Of a DNA stretch of 64,000 bases, positions 24,926 to 34,165 are shown piece by piece (the first letter of the stretch is position 1; the number at the start of each line of letters is the position of its first letter). A program made the position numbers and the translations under genes. The stretch spans positions 434,001-498,000 of the forward strand of contig NZ_SMBO01000001.1 of assembly GCF_004342985.1 (NCBI RefSeq), given 5' to 3'. Source of the DNA: Novosphingobium sp. PhB57 (GTDB taxonomy: Bacteria > Pseudomonadota > Alphaproteobacteria > Sphingomonadales > Sphingomonadaceae). Under the pieces are notes generated by a model. It did no database searches. It saw only the letters and a program-made list of their open reading frames with translations, and was not told where the DNA came from.

Positions 24926-25594
24926 TCAGCCGAATTTTCTCATGAATTCTTCGGCAGCGCGAGTCTCGGCATCCTGCTTGGAATTGGCCGTGGCGCGCGC
25001 GGCGCCGACATTGTGGACCGCGACCTCCACCGTGAACTGCGAGGCATGGTCCGGGCCGGAGCGTTCGACCAGCTTGTATTCCGGCATGCGGCGGCGGTTT
25101 CCGGCGGCCCATTCCTGCAATGCGGACTTGGGGTGCTTGCGCTTGCCGGCCTTGCCGTGCATCGATTCGGACCACAGCTTGCGCACCATCACGCGCGCCG
25201 CTTCGAAGCCGCGCTCGGTGAAGCAGGCGCCGATCAGGGCCTCCATCACGTCGCCCAGGATATTGTCGCTGTCCAGCCCGCCGTCGTCGCGCGCCTGCTT
25301 GCCGAGGCGCATGTGCGGGCCGAGGCCGATCTGCCGCGCGACTTGCGCGCAGGTCTGGCGGCTGACGAGCGCGTTGAGGCGCTGCGAAAGGCGGCCTTCC
25401 GCTTCCTCGCTGTTTTCGAAAAGCCATTCGGCGACCGAGAGTCCGAGGACCCGGTCGCCGAGGAATTCCAGTCTTTCGTAATTGCGCTTCTCGCCGGTGC
25501 TGCCGTGAGTGAGGGCGGCCAGCCAGAGCGTTTCGTCGCCCGGAAGGTTGCCCGTGACTTCGGCGAGGAACTCGCGGTCCTTTGCTTCAAGCAC
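24926..25594 (-). CDS. rnc: Ribonuclease III
   Basis: A 222-residue double-strand-specific RNase that processes rRNA precursors and other structured RNAs. The signature ERLEFLGDRVLG begins at residue 40; the second acidic cluster is DNILGDVMEALIGA, and a dsRNA-binding domain runs from about residue 152 (KSALQEWAAG) to the end. The start is a GTG that directly follows the lepB stop with no gap, so translation is coupled. The gap of 134 bp to era shows no terminator. Confidence 0.96.
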   Translation of the reverse strand: MLEAKDREFLAEVTGNLPGDETLWLAALTHGSTGEKRNYERLEFLGDRVLGLSVAEWLFENSEEAEGRLSQRLNALVSRQTCAQVARQIGLGPHMRLGKQARDDGGLDSDNILGDVMEALIGACFTERGFEAARVMVRKLWSESMHGKAGKRKHPKSALQEWAAGNRRRMPEYKLVERSGPDHASQFTVEVAVHNVGAARATANSKQDAETRAAEEFMRKFG

Positions 25595-26491
25595 TCAGAT
25601 CACGCTCCCGATCCGGCTCCAGCGGGCGGCGGTGAACCAGGTCCAGGGCTTGAGCCATTCCGCATCGCCGTCGGTGGAGAACATCATCACCGCGGCCTTG
25701 CCCACCAGGTTGTCCTGCGGGACGATGCCGATACCCTGGCCCTCGATCGCCGGGAAGCGGCTGTCGAGCGAATTGTCGCGGTTGTCGCCCATCAGGAACA
25801 TGTGGCCTTCGGGCACGATGTAGACGCCGGTGTCGTCCTGCGGGGTCTGGCCAAGGTCGAGCACGTTGTAGCTCTTGCCGTTCGGCAGGGTCTCGCGGAA
25901 CTGCGGGTAGTTGCAGACCGGGCCGCCGGCGGCATCCTTGCCTTCGAACTCGGGGGCGTAGCAATGGGTGTTCGCAGTGACCGGCAGCGCGAAGTCGGGC
26001 TGCTTGACGCGCGGAACCGCCTTGCCGTTGATCCAGACCTGTCCGCCCTTCACCTGCACTTCATCGCCCGGAAGGCCGATGACGCGCTTGATGTAGTCGA
26101 CATCGTTGCCGGGGGGCGCCTTGAAGATCACCACGTCGCCGCGCTCCGGCTGGCCGGCGAAGACACGGCCGGGGATCAGCGGCAGGCTGAAGGGCAGCGA
26201 ATACTTCGAATAGCCGTAGGACCACTTGGAAGCGAACAGGTAATCCCCGTTAAGCAGCCGGGGCAGCATCGACTCGCTGGGGATGTTGAACGGCGAGATG
26301 ATGAAGCTGCGCAGCACCACGACGCCGAGCACCAGCCAGAGCAGGAAGGAGAAGAAACCTTCATCCTTCTTGGCATCCTTCTTGGCGTCCTTCACGACCG
26401 GCTTGCCGCCGCCGCTTGAGGCAGGCCCCGATGAGGGTAGTTCAGACTTGTCGGATGCGGGGCCGGAAGTCGCGGTTTCGATGTCGCTCAT
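25595..26491 (-). CDS. lepB: Signal peptidase I
   Basis: A 298-residue inner-membrane protease that removes signal peptides. A Lys/Asp-rich cytoplasmic tail (KDAKKDAKKDE) precedes one membrane helix (about residues 46-66). The catalytic Ser is S74 in NIPSESMLPRLL and the catalytic Lys is K135 in YIKRVIGLPGD; GDNRDNSLDSR is box E. The ATG at 26491 was chosen for its acidic N-terminus MSDIETATS; a start ten codons earlier is possible. It heads the lepB-rnc-era group. Confidence 0.95.
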   Translation of the reverse strand: MSDIETATSGPASDKSELPSSGPASSGGGKPVVKDAKKDAKKDEGFFSFLLWLVLGVVVLRSFIISPFNIPSESMLPRLLNGDYLFASKWSYGYSKYSLPFSLPLIPGRVFAGQPERGDVVIFKAPPGNDVDYIKRVIGLPGDEVQVKGGQVWINGKAVPRVKQPDFALPVTANTHCYAPEFEGKDAAGGPVCNYPQFRETLPNGKSYNVLDLGQTPQDDTGVYIVPEGHMFLMGDNRDNSLDSRFPAIEGQGIGIVPQDNLVGKAAVMMFSTDGDAEWLKPWTWFTAARWSRIGSVI

Positions 26492-26680
26492 GGCTCGAAC
26501 CCTTGTTGCGCGCGAGGCCATCCGTCAAGTGACATACCGAGCAGAGACACATCCGTATCGACCAAAAACGTCATGTTCCTGACGTGCGTCCTGCGCAGAG
26601 ATGGGTACAAGAATGACCTTGGCCTTCTGCCGCCTGCTGGGCATAAGGCTGGCCCCCAACCCGAACAAAGGAACCATGGC

Positions 26681-28201
26681 ATGAGCGAAACGGTATGGAA
26701 CAAGCTGAAAGGATTGCCCAAACCGACGCTTGCCGAGCTGTTCGACGCCGATCCGGCCCGGCTCGACCTGCTCGCCACTCGCCTGGAGCTGGGTGACGAG
26801 ACCAGCCCCGGCGCCATGCGGTTCGACTGGTCGAAAACTCACCTCGATGCCGCCCATATCGCCGCTTTCGAGGAACTGGCCGAAGCCACCGACTTCGCCG
26901 GGCGCCGTGCGGCGCTGTTTTCGGGCGAAATCGTCAACCCGACCGAGGGGCGCGCTGCCGAGCACACCGCCCAGCGCGGCGTCGGCAGCGACGAGAGCGT
27001 GGCACTTGCGCATGAGTTCCACGCCCGCATGGCCGCCATCGTCGAGGCCATTCACCGCGGCGCCATGGGCGAAGTGAAGCACCTGATCCACGTCGGCATC
27101 GGCGGCTCGGCCCTCGGCCCGGCGCTGGCGATCGACGCGCTCGCCCGCGACGGCGCCATGGTGGACGTTCAGGTCGTTTCCAACATCGACGGCTGCGCGC
27201 TCGAAGCGGCCTTTGCCAAGTGCGACCCGGCAACGACGATGCTGGCCGTGGCGTCCAAGACCTTCACCACCATCGAGACGATGACGAATGCCGAAAGCGT
27301 CCTTTCGTGGATGCGCGAGAACGGCGTGGAAGACCCCTATGGACGGGTCGTCGCCCTCACCGCAGCGCCGGAAAAGGCCGTGGAATGGGGCGTGGACGAG
27401 ACTCGCATCCTGCCGTTCTCGGAAAGCGTCGGCGGCCGCTACTCGCTCTGGTCGTCGATCGGTTTTCCGGTCGCCATGGCGCTGGGCTGGCCGGATTTCG
27501 CCGAGTTCCTCGACGGCGCGGCGGCAATGGACATGCACTTCCGCGATACCGACGGTCTCGCCAACCTGCCTCTGCGCGCCGCTTTCGCCGACCAGTACTA
27601 TACCCGCCTGCGCGGCTGCCAGACCCGCGCCGTCTTTGCCTATGACGAGCGGCTCGCGCTGCTGCCGGACTATCTCCAGCAGCTGGAGATGGAATCGAAC
27701 GGCAAGAGCGTGAAGTACGACGGCTCGCCGGTCGACGGGCCGACGGCGCCGATCACCTGGGGCGGCGTGGGCACGGACGCGCAGCACGCCGTGTTCCAGC
27801 TGCTCCACCAGGGCACCAACCTGGTGCCGGTGGACTTCATCGCCGCGATTGCCCCGGGCGACGATCTCAACCCCGCGCATCACCGCATTCTCCTGTCGAA
27901 CTGCTTCGCGCAGGGCGCGGCGCTCATGGCCGGCAAGGCGAGCGAGGACTCGGCGCGGGCCTATGCGGGCGACCGTCCTTCGGCGACGATCCTGCTGGAC
28001 GAAATCTCGCCGGCGACGTTCGGCGCCTTGGTGGCGTTCCACGAACACCGCACTTTCGCCAATGCCGTGCTGATGGAGATCAACCCCTTCGACCAGTTCG
28101 GTGTCGAGCTGGGCAAGGAAATCGCCAAGCAGATCGAGAAGGGTGGCACCACGTTCGATCCCTCGACCGAGGCGCTGCTGCAGCTTTCGGGAATCGCCTG
28201 A
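26681..28201 (+). CDS. pgi: Glucose-6-phosphate isomerase
   Basis: A 506-residue enzyme interconverting glucose-6-phosphate and fructose-6-phosphate. Sugar-phosphate-binding and catalytic segments are present: HVGIGGSALGP, VASKTFTTIETMTNA, the PGI signature region ESVGGRYSLWSSIGFP and the C-terminal NPFDQFGVELGKEIA. The ATG at 26681 follows AAAGGA (26668-26673) and gives the conserved MSETVWNKLKGL start. It is divergent from lepB. Confidence 0.96.
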   Translation: MSETVWNKLKGLPKPTLAELFDADPARLDLLATRLELGDETSPGAMRFDWSKTHLDAAHIAAFEELAEATDFAGRRAALFSGEIVNPTEGRAAEHTAQRGVGSDESVALAHEFHARMAAIVEAIHRGAMGEVKHLIHVGIGGSALGPALAIDALARDGAMVDVQVVSNIDGCALEAAFAKCDPATTMLAVASKTFTTIETMTNAESVLSWMRENGVEDPYGRVVALTAAPEKAVEWGVDETRILPFSESVGGRYSLWSSIGFPVAMALGWPDFAEFLDGAAAMDMHFRDTDGLANLPLRAAFADQYYTRLRGCQTRAVFAYDERLALLPDYLQQLEMESNGKSVKYDGSPVDGPTAPITWGGVGTDAQHAVFQLLHQGTNLVPVDFIAAIAPGDDLNPAHHRILLSNCFAQGAALMAGKASEDSARAYAGDRPSATILLDEISPATFGALVAFHEHRTFANAVLMEINPFDQFGVELGKEIAKQIEKGGTTFDPSTEALLQLSGIA

Positions 28202-28248
28202 GGTAGGGGGGGCGAGACAAGGCCCCCTGAAATTACGGCTTCATGAGA

Positions 28249-28281
28249 AACGGGGCAGGCCGCATGGCGACCTGCCCCGTT
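28249..28281. terminator. Hairpin between convergent pgi and RBBP9-like gene
   Basis: AACGGGGCAGG pairs perfectly with CCTGCCCCGTT around an 11-base loop. Only short T stretches follow on either strand (TTCTCC on plus), so it is a plausible but weak bidirectional terminator for the two converging genes. Confidence 0.6.
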
Positions 28282-28304
28282 CTCCATTCCCGGGCCTGTG
28301 CGCT

Positions 28305-28952
28305 TCAGGAACGGTATTCAAGGCCTTCCGACCAATCCGCATGAAGCGGCGTGTGCGCAGGCTGCGGCGAAGCGGCACCTCCGGCCAACTGGCGCAGCAA
28401 CTGCTTGCCGTCCTCCCAGCTGCCGATCTTCGAATCCGCGTTGATATGGCCGGTATCGCCCGCATCCACGAACTGGCTGCCCCATTGCCGTGCCAGCAGG
28501 CGGGCGGTGGGGAAGCCGATCCACGGGTCGTTGCGGCTGGCCACGAGGATCGAGGGGAAGGGCAGTTCGTCGCTCGGCGTCGGCGCGAAGCCGTTGAGCC
28601 GGTCGTCGCGCGGGAAGAAGTCCACTTCCGGCGGGGCGACCAGCAAGGCGCCTATCACCGGCGAGGACCAGGCGGGCTGCTCGAATTTCGCCCACCAGGC
28701 CGTGAGCAGGCATCCCAGGCTATGCGCCACCAGCACCACCGGCCGACCCGCGCGCTGGACCGAGAGGTTCAGGCGGTTGATCCAGGTATTGCGATGCGGT
28801 TTTTCCCATAGGCCAAGGTCGACCATCTGGGCATTGTCCATCTCCTCGGCCCAGCGGCGCTGCCAGTGGCCGGGCCCGCTGCCGTCAAGGCCGGGGATCA
28901 GAAGCACGAGAGGCTCCTGCGGGGATGTGGGAAGTTGGTTCGTCTTTGCCAT
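28305..28952 (-). CDS. RBBP9/YdeN family alpha/beta hydrolase
   Basis: A 215-residue serine hydrolase. The N-terminal LLIPGLDGSGPGHWQRRW is the family's oxyanion region, the nucleophile is S78 in VAHSLGC, the acid is D142 (RNDPW) and the catalytic His is H169 in GDTGHINADS. Members cleave small esters or amides, but native substrates are mostly unknown. A perfect dyad with the look of an operator lies between promoter-like elements about 110-130 bp upstream, suggesting local repression. Confidence 0.88.
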   Translation of the reverse strand: MAKTNQLPTSPQEPLVLLIPGLDGSGPGHWQRRWAEEMDNAQMVDLGLWEKPHRNTWINRLNLSVQRAGRPVVLVAHSLGCLLTAWWAKFEQPAWSSPVIGALLVAPPEVDFFPRDDRLNGFAPTPSDELPFPSILVASRNDPWIGFPTARLLARQWGSQFVDAGDTGHINADSKIGSWEDGKQLLRQLAGGAASPQPAHTPLHADWSEGLEYRS

Positions 28953-29061
28953 TTCGCTCGTCTCCCGAAACTAGGAGTAGGCCCGCAGTGGGGCTTTTGC
29001 CGATGTCCGCTGGCGCAGGCTGTCCTGTAGGTATGCGGAACGTGATGCGACTCCGATAAAC

Positions 29062-29078
29062 TCAACTGTTTTAGTTGA
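29062..29078. promoter_or_regulatory. Operator-like perfect dyad between RBBP9-like hydrolase and gor
   Basis: TCAACT-N5-AGTTGA forms a perfect 6-5-6 dyad in the 243-bp divergent region. On the minus strand it sits between TTGTCA and TATCGG, which are 17 bp apart, so a bound repressor would block a promoter firing toward the hydrolase. On the plus strand it overlaps a TTGACA. The cognate regulator is unknown and no regulator gene is adjacent. Confidence 0.45.
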
Positions 29079-29195
29079 CAATATTTTTGCGCTCAACGGA
29101 GGTCGTGTTCCGACAAAACGTCCGTTGGCAATCGAAGGCACCATGCCCCATATGCGCCGTGCCCGGACGCAAGCCGGCGCAGCAGGAGCAAGTGC

Positions 29196-30542
29196 ATGTC
29201 AGAATTCGACTACGATCTCTTCACCATCGGCGCCGGATCGGGCGGCGTCCGCGCCAGCCGGATCGCAGCGGCGCATGGCGCGCGCGTGGCGGTGGCGGAA
29301 GAGTACCGGGTCGGCGGCACTTGCGTCATCCGGGGCTGCGTGCCCAAGAAGATGCTCGTCTACGGCGCCCATTTCGCCGAGGATCTGGAAGATGCCCGCC
29401 ACTTTGGCTGGGAAATCCCGGCCTGCCACTTCGACTGGGTGAAGCTGCGCGACAACGTGCTGGGCGACGTCGACCGGCTCAACGGGATCTACACCCAGAC
29501 CCTGGAGAACAACAAGGTCGAGATCTTCCATGAGCGCGCCACGATCACCGGCCCGCACGAGATCACGCTGGCGAGCGGCGCGAAGAAGACTGCGAAAGTC
29601 ATCCTCATCGCCACCGGCGCGCGGCCCCATGTGCCGTCCTGCCCGGGCCACGAACTGGGCATCACCTCGAACGAGGCGTTCCATCTGGACGCATTGCCGA
29701 AGCGCATCCTCATCGCGGGCGCAGGCTATATCGCCAATGAATTTGCCGGCATCTTCCACCAGTTCGGCTCGAAGGTGACCCTGATCAACCGCTCCGACCA
29801 GCTTCTGCGCGGTTATGACGAAAGCATGCGCGATCGCCTCCTGCAGATCTCGCTCACCAAGGGCATCGACTTCCGCTTCAATGCCGATTTCAGCGGCATC
29901 GAGAAGAATGCCGACGGCTCGCTGACGGTCACGATGACCAATCACGAGCCTCTCGAGGTCGACTGCGTCCTCTTCGCCACCGGCCGCGTGCCGAATGTCG
30001 AGGGGCTGGGGCTGGAGAATGTCGGCGTCGCGCTCGATGACAAGAACGCGATCCGGGTCGACGAGCATTCGCGAACCAATGTCGATCACATCTACGCCGT
30101 GGGCGATGTCACCAACCGCGTGCAGCTTACCCCGGTGGCGATCCGCGAGGGGCAGGCCTTTGCCGATACCGTATTCGGCAACAAGCCGACCACGCTCGAC
30201 TATGCCTGCATTCCCTCGGCCGTGTTCAGCCATCCGCCGATCGGCGCCGTGGGCATGACCGAGGCGCAGGCGCGGCAGGAACTCGGATCGGTGGAGATCT
30301 ACACCAGCGATTTCCGGCCGATGAAGAACGTCATGGCGCACCGCAACGAGCGCTCGCTCTACAAGATGGTCTGCGAAGGCACGACCGGCCGGGTCGTCGG
30401 CCTGCACATGATCGGGCCTGACGCACCGGAGATTATCCAGGCCGCCGCGATTGCGGTGAAGGCCGGGCTCACCAAGGCCGATTTCGACGCTACCGTGGCC
30501 GTTCACCCGACCATGTCGGAGGAACTGGTGCTCATGAAATAA
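29196..30542 (+). CDS. gor: Glutathione-disulfide reductase
   Basis: A 448-residue FAD/NADPH flavoenzyme that keeps glutathione reduced. FAD motif IGAGSGGVRASRIAA is at the N-terminus, the redox-active disulfide is C43/C48 in GGTCVIRGCVPKK, the NADPH-binding motif is IAGAGYIANEFAGIF, and the C-terminal dimer-interface active-site motif is HPTMSEE. The ATG at 29196 is preceded by AGGAG. It is divergent from the RBBP9-like hydrolase. Confidence 0.95.
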   Translation: MSEFDYDLFTIGAGSGGVRASRIAAAHGARVAVAEEYRVGGTCVIRGCVPKKMLVYGAHFAEDLEDARHFGWEIPACHFDWVKLRDNVLGDVDRLNGIYTQTLENNKVEIFHERATITGPHEITLASGAKKTAKVILIATGARPHVPSCPGHELGITSNEAFHLDALPKRILIAGAGYIANEFAGIFHQFGSKVTLINRSDQLLRGYDESMRDRLLQISLTKGIDFRFNADFSGIEKNADGSLTVTMTNHEPLEVDCVLFATGRVPNVEGLGLENVGVALDDKNAIRVDEHSRTNVDHIYAVGDVTNRVQLTPVAIREGQAFADTVFGNKPTTLDYACIPSAVFSHPPIGAVGMTEAQARQELGSVEIYTSDFRPMKNVMAHRNERSLYKMVCEGTTGRVVGLHMIGPDAPEIIQAAAIAVKAGLTKADFDATVAVHPTMSEELVLMK

Positions 30543-30613
30543 GGCGGCCGGGCGGGCGGCTTTCCCCGCCACGCGGTCATTGCCGCAATCTGTCGGCCGA
30601 TCCGCCAAGGCGG

Positions 30614-30660
30614 AACGAAAGGGCGTCGTCACCGTCGGTTCGGTGGCGGCGCCTTTCGTT
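30614..30660. terminator. Large imperfect hairpin downstream of gor
   Basis: AACGAAAGGGCG pairs with CGCCTTTCGTT (one bulge) and encloses CACCG/CGGTG around TCGGTT. It lies about 70 bp after the gor stop; the 3' arm ends CTTTCGTTTGC, only partly T-rich. It is likely a gor terminator. Otherwise the 327-bp gap up to pccB holds just the promoter-like pair listed separately. Confidence 0.5.
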
Positions 30661-30794
30661 TGCGGGGCCGGCCGGGAAAACCCCGCGGCAGCGCGATAAC
30701 GCGCCGGGACGATCGAACCGCGCCCAAACACATCGGTGGGGCGAAATCCGCGCGAACCTGCCACTTTTGTCATTTAACCGATCACTTAAAACTA

Positions 30795-30823
30795 TTGACC
30801 TTCCCCCCTCGACCTGCCTAGCA
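30795..30823 (+). promoter_or_regulatory. Candidate promoter of the propionyl-CoA operon
   Basis: TTGACC (30795-30800) is followed after 17 bp by CTAGCA, a poor -10. It is the only sigma-70-like pair seen just before pccB, about 50 bp upstream of the start in an AT-richer stretch. The assignment is tentative. Confidence 0.3.
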
Positions 30824-30869
30824 GGGGCAATAATTCGTGCCGCCAAGGTCACTTGCCAAGGGAACCCGG

Positions 30870-32396
<1,527 letters not shown>

Positions 32397-32406
32397 TGGC
32401 GCATGA

Positions 32407-32445
32407 AGATCGCGGGACACCTCCTTTTTGAGAGTTCCGCGATCT
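32407..32445 (+). other. Hairpin in the pccB-thiolase intergenic region
   Basis: AGATCGCGG (32407-32415) pairs with CCGCGATCT (32437-32445) around a 21-base T-rich loop, just after the pccB stop. No T-run follows. It could be a partial terminator or an mRNA-stabilising element within the operon. Confidence 0.4.
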
Positions 32446-32499
32446 CTTCCAGGCCGCGAAAGACGGCATGTGTCAGAAGCAAGATTGGGAAGTCAGGTC

Positions 32500-33681
32500 A
32501 TGGAAGACATCTACATCGTCAGCGGCGTGCGCACGGCAGTCGGTGACTTCGGCGGTTCGCTGAAGTCGTTCATGCCGTCCGATCTCGGCGGCAAGGTCGT
32601 GACCGAGGCACTGGCCCGCGCGGGCGTTTCGCCGGAGGACGTCGGCCATATCGTCATCGGCCAGGTCATGCCGACGAGCGCCAAGGACGAGATGCTCAGC
32701 CGCGTGATCGGTATCAATGCCGGCGTGCCGTTCGAAGTGCCCTCGCTGACGCTCAACCGCCTGTGCGGATCGGGCGTGCAGGCGATCGTCTCGGCCGCGC
32801 AGATGATGAAGCTGGGCGAGGCGGGGATCACTGTCGCCGGCGGCGCGGAATCGATGTCGAACGTGCCCTATCACGACCACGGCGTGCGCTGGGGCAAGAA
32901 GATGGGCGCGAACACGCAGGAAGACGCGCTGACCGTCGGCCTGTCGGACGCCATCGGCGGCTATCACATGGGCATCACGGCGGAGAACGTGGCGGAGCGC
33001 CACTGCGTCACCCGTGAGGATATGGACGCGCTCTCCGCGACCAGCCACCAGCGCGCCGCGCGGGCCATCGCGGAAGGCCGCTTCAAGGACCAGATCCTTC
33101 CGATCGAAGTGAAGACCCGCAAGGGCGTGACCGTGTTCGACACCGACGAGCATGTCCGTGCCGACACCACGGCCGAGACGCTGGCGAGCATGAAGCCTGC
33201 CTTCAAGAAGGACGGTGCGGTCACGGCCGGCAATGCCTCGGGCATCAATGACGGCGCCGCTGCCGTGGTGTTGGCGACCGCTTCGGAAGTCGAAAAGCGC
33301 GGCCTGAAACCGATGGCGAAGATCGTCGCCTGGGGCCATGCCGGTGTCGAGCCTGCCTACATGGGCGAAGGCCCGATCAAGGCGGTTCCGGTGGCCCTGA
33401 AGCGCGCCGGGCTTTCGCTGGGTCAGATCGACGTGATCGAGAGCAATGAGGCATTCGCTGCGCAGGCTGCTGCCGTTTCCAAGGTGCTGGGCTTCGATCC
33501 GGAAAAGGTGAACCCGAACGGTTCGGGCGTCTCCATCGGTCACCCGGTCGGCGCCACCGGCACGATGCTGGCGATCAAGTGCATGTATGAGCTGAAGCGC
33601 ACCGGCGGGAAGTACGGCCTCGTTACCATGTGCATCGGCGGCGGGCAGGGCATCGCGCTGGTGCTGGAGAATGTGGCGTGA
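32500..33681 (+). CDS. Acetyl-CoA C-acyltransferase (thiolase)
   Basis: A 393-residue thiolase II/acetoacetyl-CoA thiolase type enzyme. Nucleophile C89 lies in LNRLCGSGVQA, followed by the substrate motif ESNEAFAAQ, GHPVGATG with the catalytic His, and the second Cys in CIGGGQG. It cleaves or forms beta-ketoacyl-CoA. Some members accept 3-ketovaleryl-CoA, which would feed propionyl-CoA to the enzymes around it. The ATG at 32500 gives MEDIYIVSGVRT. Its stop overlaps the epimerase GTG start (GTGA). Confidence 0.94.
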   Translation: MEDIYIVSGVRTAVGDFGGSLKSFMPSDLGGKVVTEALARAGVSPEDVGHIVIGQVMPTSAKDEMLSRVIGINAGVPFEVPSLTLNRLCGSGVQAIVSAAQMMKLGEAGITVAGGAESMSNVPYHDHGVRWGKKMGANTQEDALTVGLSDAIGGYHMGITAENVAERHCVTREDMDALSATSHQRAARAIAEGRFKDQILPIEVKTRKGVTVFDTDEHVRADTTAETLASMKPAFKKDGAVTAGNASGINDGAAAVVLATASEVEKRGLKPMAKIVAWGHAGVEPAYMGEGPIKAVPVALKRAGLSLGQIDVIESNEAFAAQAAAVSKVLGFDPEKVNPNGSGVSIGHPVGATGTMLAIKCMYELKRTGGKYGLVTMCIGGGQGIALVLENVA

Positions 33682-34115
33682 AGCTCGGCCGTCTCAACCA
33701 TATCGGCGTCGCCACGCCCGATCTCGACGCCTCGATCGCGTTCTACCGCGACGTGATGGGCGCTACCGATATTACCGAGCCGTTCGTGCTCGAAAGCCAG
33801 CAGGTGCGCGTCTGCTTCGTCAATACGCCGGGCGAGGGTGGCACGGCAGGTACGCAGATCGAACTGCTCCAGCCGACTGCCGCGGACTCGGCGGTGGGCA
33901 AGTGGCTGGAGAAGAACCCGCTCGGGGGGCAGCACCACATTTGCTACGAAGTGCCGGACATTCACGCCGCCAAGACCTGGTTCGAAGGCCTCGGCAAGCG
34001 CGTGCTGGGTGAGCCGCGCGTGGGCGCGCACGGGACGCTGATCTTCTTCGTCCACCCCAGGGACATGGGCGGTCAGCTCACCGAGATCATGGAAACGCCC
34101 AAGGGCGCTCATTGA
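33678..34115 (+). CDS. mce: Methylmalonyl-CoA epimerase
   Basis: A 145-residue VOC-superfamily (glyoxalase-fold) metalloenzyme that interconverts the (S) and (R) forms of methylmalonyl-CoA between the carboxylase and the mutase. Metal-ligand regions are LNHIGVATPDLD at the start, QIELLQP, HHICYEV and GGQLTEIME. The start is a GTG overlapping the thiolase stop by four bases. The length is typical. Confidence 0.95.
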   Translation: MKLGRLNHIGVATPDLDASIAFYRDVMGATDITEPFVLESQQVRVCFVNTPGEGGTAGTQIELLQPTAADSAVGKWLEKNPLGGQHHICYEVPDIHAAKTWFEGLGKRVLGEPRVGAHGTLIFFVHPRDMGGQLTEIMETPKGAH

Positions 34116-34121
34116 GAAAAG

Positions 34122-34149
34122 ATTGCGGCCCGCCGCAATGAAGCGGGCC
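34122..34149 (+). promoter_or_regulatory. Overlapping alternative hairpins before the mutase gene
   Basis: ATTGCGG (34122-34128) can pair with CCGCAAT (34133-34139), or GGCCCGC (34127-34133) with GCGGGCC (34143-34149). The two structures exclude each other, and the second ends two bases before the AAAGGG ribosome-binding site of the mutase. They may tune translation between mce and the mutase. Confidence 0.3.
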
Positions 34150-34165
34150 GAAAGGGATGCGGACA

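Noticed and set aside
30577..30852. A 91-codon minus-strand frame upstream of pccB
   Set aside because: It crosses the gor terminator-like hairpin and the pccB promoter region; Arg-rich composition and no motif make it most likely chance.
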